Positions 10,772 through 14,592 of a DNA stretch of 14,592 nucleotides are shown piece by piece. Numbering within the stretch: the first letter of the stretch is position 1; the number at the start of each line of letters is the position of its first letter. The notes beneath the pieces are model-generated. The model ran no database searches, was not told the origin of the DNA, and saw nothing but the letters and a program-made list of their open reading frames with translations. The position numbers and the translations under genes are program-made. Source of the stretch: CAZFAT01 sp964517075 (GTDB lineage Bacteria > Acidobacteriota > Vicinamibacteria > Vicinamibacterales > SCN-69-37); NCBI GenBank assembly GCA_964517075.1, contig CAZFAT010000168.1, positions 1-14,592 of the forward strand, written 5' to 3'.

Positions 10772-10803
10772 CACTGGCGGCGATTCCATCGACACCCGAC
10801 GTC
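10743..10803. terminator. Long hairpin spanning both convergent stop codons, candidate bidirectional terminator
   Basis: Bases 10743-10766 pair with 10780-10803 around a 13-base loop. The core stem (10748-10766 with 10780-10798) pairs at 17 of 19 positions, starting CGGGTGTCGA and closing TCGACACCCG. The lower extension adds four pairs and one G-T wobble. The polymerase stop (10769-10771) lies in the loop, and the ligase stop (10804-10802) lies at the outer edge of the right arm. No T-run flanks it, so intrinsic termination is not certain. Its placement between convergent genes still supports a shared 3'-end structure. Confidence 0.55.
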
Positions 10804-11899
10804 ATCGGTCTCCCGCCCCGAACACGTTCGCAAGCTCGTACGGGGGCGTGACCTCGAGCTGGCCGTAGCGGCAGGCCGAGGGCGGCTTGTCCGGACGCCA
10901 TCGCAGGAAGATCGCCGCGTGCCGGAAACGGTCCCCCTGCAGGTGGTCGTACTTCACCTCGCAGACGCGCTCGGCGCGCACAGGCTCCCAGGACAGATCT
11001 TTCCCGGCACTCCAGCGGCTCTGGCCGCCAGGCATGCGCGAGTCCGCCGCCTCGCCCGCGTTCGCCCACTCGCGCCACGGGTGTTCCTTCAGCGCGTGCG
11101 TCCTGAGCGGCTCGAGCGTCGCAGCCAGCTCGCGCCGCATGCTCATCGTGAACGCGGAGGTCACGCCAACGTGTTGCAGCCGCCCGCGATCGTCGTAGAG
11201 CCCGAGCAGCAGCGAGCCGACGAGGCCGCCGCCACTCTTGTGCCACCGGAACCCGCCCACAACGCAATCGGCGGTGCGGGAGTGCTTGATCTTGATCATC
11301 GCGCGGACGCCCGGACGATACGGTTCCCCGGCCGGCTTGGCGACGACCCCGTCGAGGCCGGCGCCTTCGAAGCGCGCCAACCACTCGACGGCGGTGGCGT
11401 GGTCGCGCGTCATGGGGGTCAAGTAGACGGGCGGCTTCGTCCGCGACAGGAGACGCTCGAGCGCGCGCCGGCGATCCGCCTGCGGCTCGTGCCTGATGTC
11501 GCGGCCCTCCACGGCCAGCAGATCGAAGGCGACGAAGGAAGCCGGCGTTTCGGCCGCCAGCTTGGCGACGCGCGTGGCCGCCGGGTGCAGGCGCAGCTGC
11601 AGCCGATCGAAGTCGAGGCCGTCCGGCGTGGCAATGACGATCTCGCCGTCGATGACGGACCCCGCCGGCAGCAGCCGGCCGAACGCCTGTTCGAGGTCGG
11701 GAAAATAGCGCCCGAGCGGACGGCCGTCGCGGCTCTGGATGAAGACGTCGGTCCCGCTGCCGCGAAAGACGATGGCGCGAAACCCGTCCCACTTGGGCTC
11801 GAACAGCAAGCCCGGGACATCCGGCACGGCATCCGCCAGCTTGGCCAGCATCGGCTCGACGGGGGGCGCGATGGGGAACGAGCTCGGGGGCAGGGGCAT
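10802..11899 (-). CDS. ATP-dependent DNA ligase, LigC/LigD-type catalytic core
   Basis: This is a 365-residue ATP-dependent DNA ligase with an adenylation domain (about 10-205) and an OB-fold domain (about 210-355). Nucleotidyltransferase motifs: I, EPKWDGFRA, with adenylated Lys36; Ia/III, SRDGR (56-60) and VIDGEIVI (Glu86); IIIa, FVAFDLLAV; IV, LDGVVAKP (182-189); V, MIKIKHSRT (Lys203, Lys205). In the OB domain CEVKYDHLQGDRFRHAAIFLRWRPD (313-337, given in part) is the typical C-terminal element. Size and motifs resemble mycobacterial LigC or the ligase part of LigD. It faces the stand-alone polymerase gene, so the pair supplies the two catalytic activities of LigD as separate proteins. It starts 41 bases from the divergent gene at 11941. 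A role in end joining is inference from this context. Confidence 0.94.
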   Translation of the reverse strand: MPLPPSSFPIAPPVEPMLAKLADAVPDVPGLLFEPKWDGFRAIVFRGSGTDVFIQSRDGRPLGRYFPDLEQAFGRLLPAGSVIDGEIVIATPDGLDFDRLQLRLHPAATRVAKLAAETPASFVAFDLLAVEGRDIRHEPQADRRRALERLLSRTKPPVYLTPMTRDHATAVEWLARFEGAGLDGVVAKPAGEPYRPGVRAMIKIKHSRTADCVVGGFRWHKSGGGLVGSLLLGLYDDRGRLQHVGVTSAFTMSMRRELAATLEPLRTHALKEHPWREWANAGEAADSRMPGGQSRWSAGKDLSWEPVRAERVCEVKYDHLQGDRFRHAAIFLRWRPDKPPSACRYGQLEVTPPYELANVFGAGDR

Positions 11900-11940
11900 T
11901 TTGATACTCTCATTTTGAAGCGGCGCTCGACGTCATTTCC
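11900..11940. promoter_or_regulatory. 41-base divergent intergenic region, probable shared promoter zone
   Basis: This short gap separates the ligase start (minus) from the unknown-function gene start (plus). Its ligase-proximal half (TTTGATACTCTCATTTTGAA) is AT-rich against a GC-rich background, as promoter DNA tends to be. No convincing paired -35/-10 boxes or Shine-Dalgarno sites can be named for either direction. Confidence 0.35.
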
Positions 11941-12561
11941 ATGGATACCTTTCTGCTCTCGCCGGCGTTCTGCTCGGGGCGCCGCGCCGCGATCCTGCGG
12001 CGCGACGGCTCCACGTTCGACCTGGCCGCCCGCCTCTCGGCGGGGACCCTGACACTCGGGGAGGCGTTCGCCTTCCTGAGCGGCCTCTACTTCCGCGGGA
12101 AGCTGACCTACGCCACGGCGTTCGCGGCGGCGAACGGCCCGGGCGACCGCGGCGATGTCCTGGTCATCACGCCGACCCGCGGCCTGCTCCGGCCGGACAC
12201 ACCGGTCACCGCCGATCTGCTCCGCGAGTTCGCCGGCGTGGACTTGCATCCCGACGACCCGCGCTATCGCTCGCCGCTCGTCCGCGACGCCGAGGCGCTT
12301 GGCGCGCGCCTGGCCTCGGACGCGCGCGTCGTGCTGCTCGGCAGCATCGCCTCGAACAAGTACGTGACGGTGCTGAGTGGCATCTTCGGCCGTCGGCTGC
12401 ACTACCCGGCGTCGTTCATCGGCCGCGGCGACATGAGCCGCGGGGGCCTGCTCCTCCGCAGCGCCCGTGCCGGCACGCCGCTCGACTACGTCGTGCTCGA
12501 CCCGTCCGCACCCAGGCGCGGCGCCCGACCACCCAAGCTCGCGCCGCTGCCCGCGTCCTGA
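11941..12561 (+). CDS. Conserved-looking protein of unknown function beside the NHEJ genes
   Basis: This is a 206-residue soluble protein with no signal peptide or membrane helix. I do not recognise a named domain. Segments that look constrained are the N-terminus MDTFLLSPAFCSGRRAAIL, FLSGLYFRGKLTYATAFA (45-62), VLVITPTRGLL (73-83), DPRYRSPLVRDAE, VVLLGSIASNKYV, and YPASFIGRGDMSRGGLLLR. The ordered hydrophobic strands alternating with charged loops suggest an alpha/beta fold. The last 20 or so residues are Pro/Arg-rich and probably disordered. It diverges from the ligase gene with a 41-base gap and is followed after 10 bases by the PHP pseudogene on the same strand, so these two once formed an operon. 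A link to DNA end processing or repair is inference from position only. Confidence 0.8.
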   Translation: MDTFLLSPAFCSGRRAAILRRDGSTFDLAARLSAGTLTLGEAFAFLSGLYFRGKLTYATAFAAANGPGDRGDVLVITPTRGLLRPDTPVTADLLREFAGVDLHPDDPRYRSPLVRDAEALGARLASDARVVLLGSIASNKYVTVLSGIFGRRLHYPASFIGRGDMSRGGLLLRSARAGTPLDYVVLDPSAPRRGARPPKLAPLPAS

Positions 12562-12571
12562 CGCAGTCCGC

Positions 12572-12972
12572 ATGGGCGTCAATGCGGTGGCAGCCGCGCT
12601 CCTGCGGGACCTCGCGGCCGTGCAGACGTCGCCTCAGAAGCGGTTCGCCTACCGTCGGGCGGCAACAGCTTCGCCAGCGGTTTTTCAGCCGGGCGGAGGT
12701 CGAGCGCATCCTGGCGGACCGCGGGCTCCCCCACCCGGCGCCCCAACCGTATCTGGGCGACCTGCAGGTACCACTACGACATGGCGGCGGCGGCGCTCGA
12801 CGCGGGCTGCCTGTTCGCGCTGGACAGCGACGCGCACGACACGGACCAGTTCTGGTATGCGGACGTTGCGCGGGCGCATGCGCGCCTCGCCGGCATCCCC
12901 GCCTCACGGATCCTCAACTGCTGGGACACGGCGACGCTGCTGGAGTGGCTGGCGAGCAAGCGACGCCCGCGT
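12572..12972 (+). pseudogene. Remnant of a PHP-domain (PolX-like) protein, multiply deleted and frameshifted
   Basis: Three fragments of one protein survive in three different frames. A (12572-12670) begins MGVNAVAAALLRDLAAVQTS and includes KRFAYRRAA, like the N-terminal helical part of PolX/PHP proteins. B (12663-12770) reads LRQRFFSRAEVERILADRG and ends in YLGDLQV, the point where a PHP domain normally opens (GDLQxHSxWSDG). C (12772 to about 12972) reads HYDMAAAALDAGCLFALDSD, then AHDTDQF, LAGIPASRILNCW and LLEWLASKR, the C-terminal end of a PHP domain with its metal-binding DSDAH. Between B and C nearly the whole PHP barrel is missing, and between A and B the helix-hairpin-helix part. No stop follows C in frame until the convergent gene. 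Probably inactive. It starts 10 bases after the unknown-function gene. The intact family layout is recalled knowledge. Confidence 0.8.
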
Positions 12973-13007
12973 GGAGGGACTCGACGGCGGCACCCGCGCG
13001 GAGCGCG

Positions 13008-14592
13008 TCAGCGAGCGGTTGGCGACGGCGGTGGATGCAGCACGAACGCCCACAGCGTGTCGCCGGCGGCCGCGACGACGTACTGCTGGCCGTCCAGTTC
13101 GTAGGTGATCGGGGCGTTCGTGATCGTGCCGTTCAGGATGGCGTGCCAGAGGGCGCGCCCGTTCGCGGCATCGAGGGCCACGAGGTCGCTCGAAGGGCCG
13201 CCGGCGAAGATGACGTTGCCGGCGGTGCTGACGAGCCCGGTCCGGACGTTGCCTTCCCACTTGTGAGTCCAGCGAATCTTCCCTGTCTTGTAGTCGATCG
13301 CCTGGAGCCTGGACTCCGAAAAGCCGCCCCGATCCGAGCCGCCCCAGCCCATCGGGTTATCGCTCGGGTCGTAGAGATAGAAGATGCTGAACGTCCGCGC
13401 GGCGCTCACGTAGAACAGCCCGGTCAGTGGACTGAAGGTCGGCGACTGCCAGTTGGTGCCGCCGCCGGCACTCGGCGACACGAGCGCGCCGTCCACCTGT
13501 GGCATCTTCCCCTCGTCTGGAATCGGCTGGCCGTTCTCGGCATACCCCTTCGCCCAGTTCGTCTTCACGTACTCGGCGGACACGATCGACTTGCCCGTGG
13601 CGCGATCGAGCAGGAAATAGTGCCCGTTCCTGGCGGCCTGCGCGATCAGCTTGCGCGGCTTTCCGTCGATCTCGTCGTCGATGAGCACGGCCGTCTGCGT
13701 CGAATCCCAGTCGTGGGTGTCGTGCGGTGACGTCTGGAAGTACCAGACCATCTTGCCGGTCGCCGCGTTCACCGCGACGACCGATCCGGTGAAGAGGTTG
13801 TCGCCGGGCCGGTTCTTGTGCGCGATGACGGGCTGGGGATTGCCCGTCGGGACGTAGATGTAGTTGAGGTCAGGATCGTAGGTGATCGGCGTCCAAGTCA
13901 TCCCGCCGCCATGACGGGCCGCGTCCAGGCTCGGCCACGTCTCCACGCCGGGGTCGCTCGCGGTCTGCGGTACGGTGTACCACCGCCAGTGGATTTGACC
14001 GGTCTCGAGGTCGTGGGACTGAATGTAGCCGGGAATGTCGAAGTCATCGCCACTGACGCCGACGATCAGCCGATCGGGCAGGACGACGGGGGCGACCGAG
14101 GCGTAGTAGAAACGGTCGATATCGCAGATCTGACGCCGCCAGCGCTCGGTGCCGTCCTTCACATTCAACGAAATCAGGAAGCAGTCCGGCGTCTCGAAGT
14201 ACAACCAGTCGCCGTGGATGGCCGCGCCGCGGTTGCCCAGGTGATTGCCGCCGGTCGTCTGCCACTGGTAGTGCCACAGCTGCCGGCCCGTCCGGGCCTC
14301 GACGGCCCACACGTGATCGGGCACCGTGAAGTACACGACGCCGTTGACCTGGAGCGGCGTGCCTTTGATTGCGCCGAGACCCGTCCCGCTGATGCGATGT
14401 GCCCAGGCGAGGCTCAACTGATGGACGTTGGCCGGCGTGATGTGCGTCAGCGGACTGAAGCGACGGCCCGAGTAATCGCCGTTGAACGTCGGCCAACTGC
14501 CGGTGGGCGGCAAGCGCAGGCTGGCGGCGTCGAACCGCTGCTGGCCGCGGGTGGTGACGGCTCCTGCGGCCAGGATCAGCGCGCCGAGGCAG
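13008..14592 (-). CDS. PQQ-dependent dehydrogenase (quinoprotein), 5' end cut by the window edge
   Basis: 527 residues are visible. The frame is open to the right edge, so the start lies outside. The first visible residues (CLGALILAAGAVTTRGQQRF) look like the end of a signal peptide, giving a periplasmic enzyme. WPTFNGDYSGRRFSPLTHIT is the usual opening of the quinoprotein eight-bladed propeller. Further hallmarks are GGNHLGNRGAAIHGDWLYF, GGGMTWTPITYDPDLNYIYV followed by PTGNPQP, and SPHDTHDWDSTQ, which holds the probable catalytic/calcium-region acids. Repeated tryptophan-docking blades include LVALDAANGRALWH and LQAIDYKTGKIRWTHKW. The chain ends right after the last blade, with no fused cytochrome c domain, so electrons must go to a separate carrier. 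Members oxidise alcohols, sugars or aldehydes; the substrate here cannot be told. It is convergent with the PHP pseudogene. Confidence 0.92.
   Translation of the reverse strand, partial: CLGALILAAGAVTTRGQQRFDAASLRLPPTGSWPTFNGDYSGRRFSPLTHITPANVHQLSLAWAHRISGTGLGAIKGTPLQVNGVVYFTVPDHVWAVEARTGRQLWHYQWQTTGGNHLGNRGAAIHGDWLYFETPDCFLISLNVKDGTERWRRQICDIDRFYYASVAPVVLPDRLIVGVSGDDFDIPGYIQSHDLETGQIHWRWYTVPQTASDPGVETWPSLDAARHGGGMTWTPITYDPDLNYIYVPTGNPQPVIAHKNRPGDNLFTGSVVAVNAATGKMVWYFQTSPHDTHDWDSTQTAVLIDDEIDGKPRKLIAQAARNGHYFLLDRATGKSIVSAEYVKTNWAKGYAENGQPIPDEGKMPQVDGALVSPSAGGGTNWQSPTFSPLTGLFYVSAARTFSIFYLYDPSDNPMGWGGSDRGGFSESRLQAIDYKTGKIRWTHKWEGNVRTGLVSTAGNVIFAGGPSSDLVALDAANGRALWHAILNGTITNAPITYELDGQQYVVAAAGDTLWAFVLHPPPSPTAR

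Noticed and set aside
10521..11792. A 423-codon minus-strand frame overlapping the ligase
   Set aside because: It is a frame-shifted reading of the ligase and the polymerase complement, Arg/Ala-rich. The ligase frame carries all the motifs.

Overview
The window is GC-rich, gene-dense bacterial DNA. The gene types present suggest a soil-type Acidobacteriota, perhaps near Vicinamibacteria: a secreted protein joining a carboxypeptidase-regulatory-like domain, haem c and a propeller; a Tat-exported M19 dipeptidase; a periplasmic quinoprotein; a split end-joining module; and GATTGATGAT-type intergenic repeats. This placement is inference from gene content and style. No 16S or other marker gene is present. 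I see no tRNA, rRNA, CRISPR array, insertion sequence or prophage gene.

Layout. (1) Bases 1-4150, minus strand: a copper/silver export operon. It reads from a small secreted Cys-rich protein (4150-3788), through a CusA-type RND pump with an extra C-terminal membrane helix and a YtkA-like periplasmic domain (3664-71), into a signal-peptide protein cut by the left edge, whose ATG overlaps the cusA stop. (2) Bases 4282-7613, minus strand: a haem c/propeller protein translationally coupled (ATGA) to an M19 dipeptidase. (3) 7701-7952, minus strand: a GlsB/YeaQ-type three-helix membrane protein with a strong Shine-Dalgarno, preceded by a short AT-richer repeat tract (8074-8150). (4) 8166-12972: a DNA-repair-flavoured block with alternating strands. 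It holds an APH-fold/P-loop two-domain kinase (minus), a stand-alone LigD-type polymerase (plus), a convergent ATP-dependent DNA ligase (minus), a conserved protein of unknown function (plus), and the decayed remains of a PHP-domain gene (plus). (5) 13008-14592, minus strand: a PQQ-dependent dehydrogenase cut by the right edge.

How the genes fit together. The polymerase and ligase are the two catalytic halves that a multidomain LigD carries in one chain. Here they are separate genes facing each other, and both stop codons lie inside one long imperfect hairpin that could end transcription from both sides. No Ku gene is in the window. The copper operon is a separate functional unit. The cytochrome/propeller and dipeptidase pair and the quinoprotein are exported enzymes that would act in the periplasm.

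The items most worth a second look are the CusA-YtkA fusion with its Met-rich motif, the split end-joining module with its unknown partner protein, the convergent-stop hairpin, and the multiply deleted PHP pseudogene.
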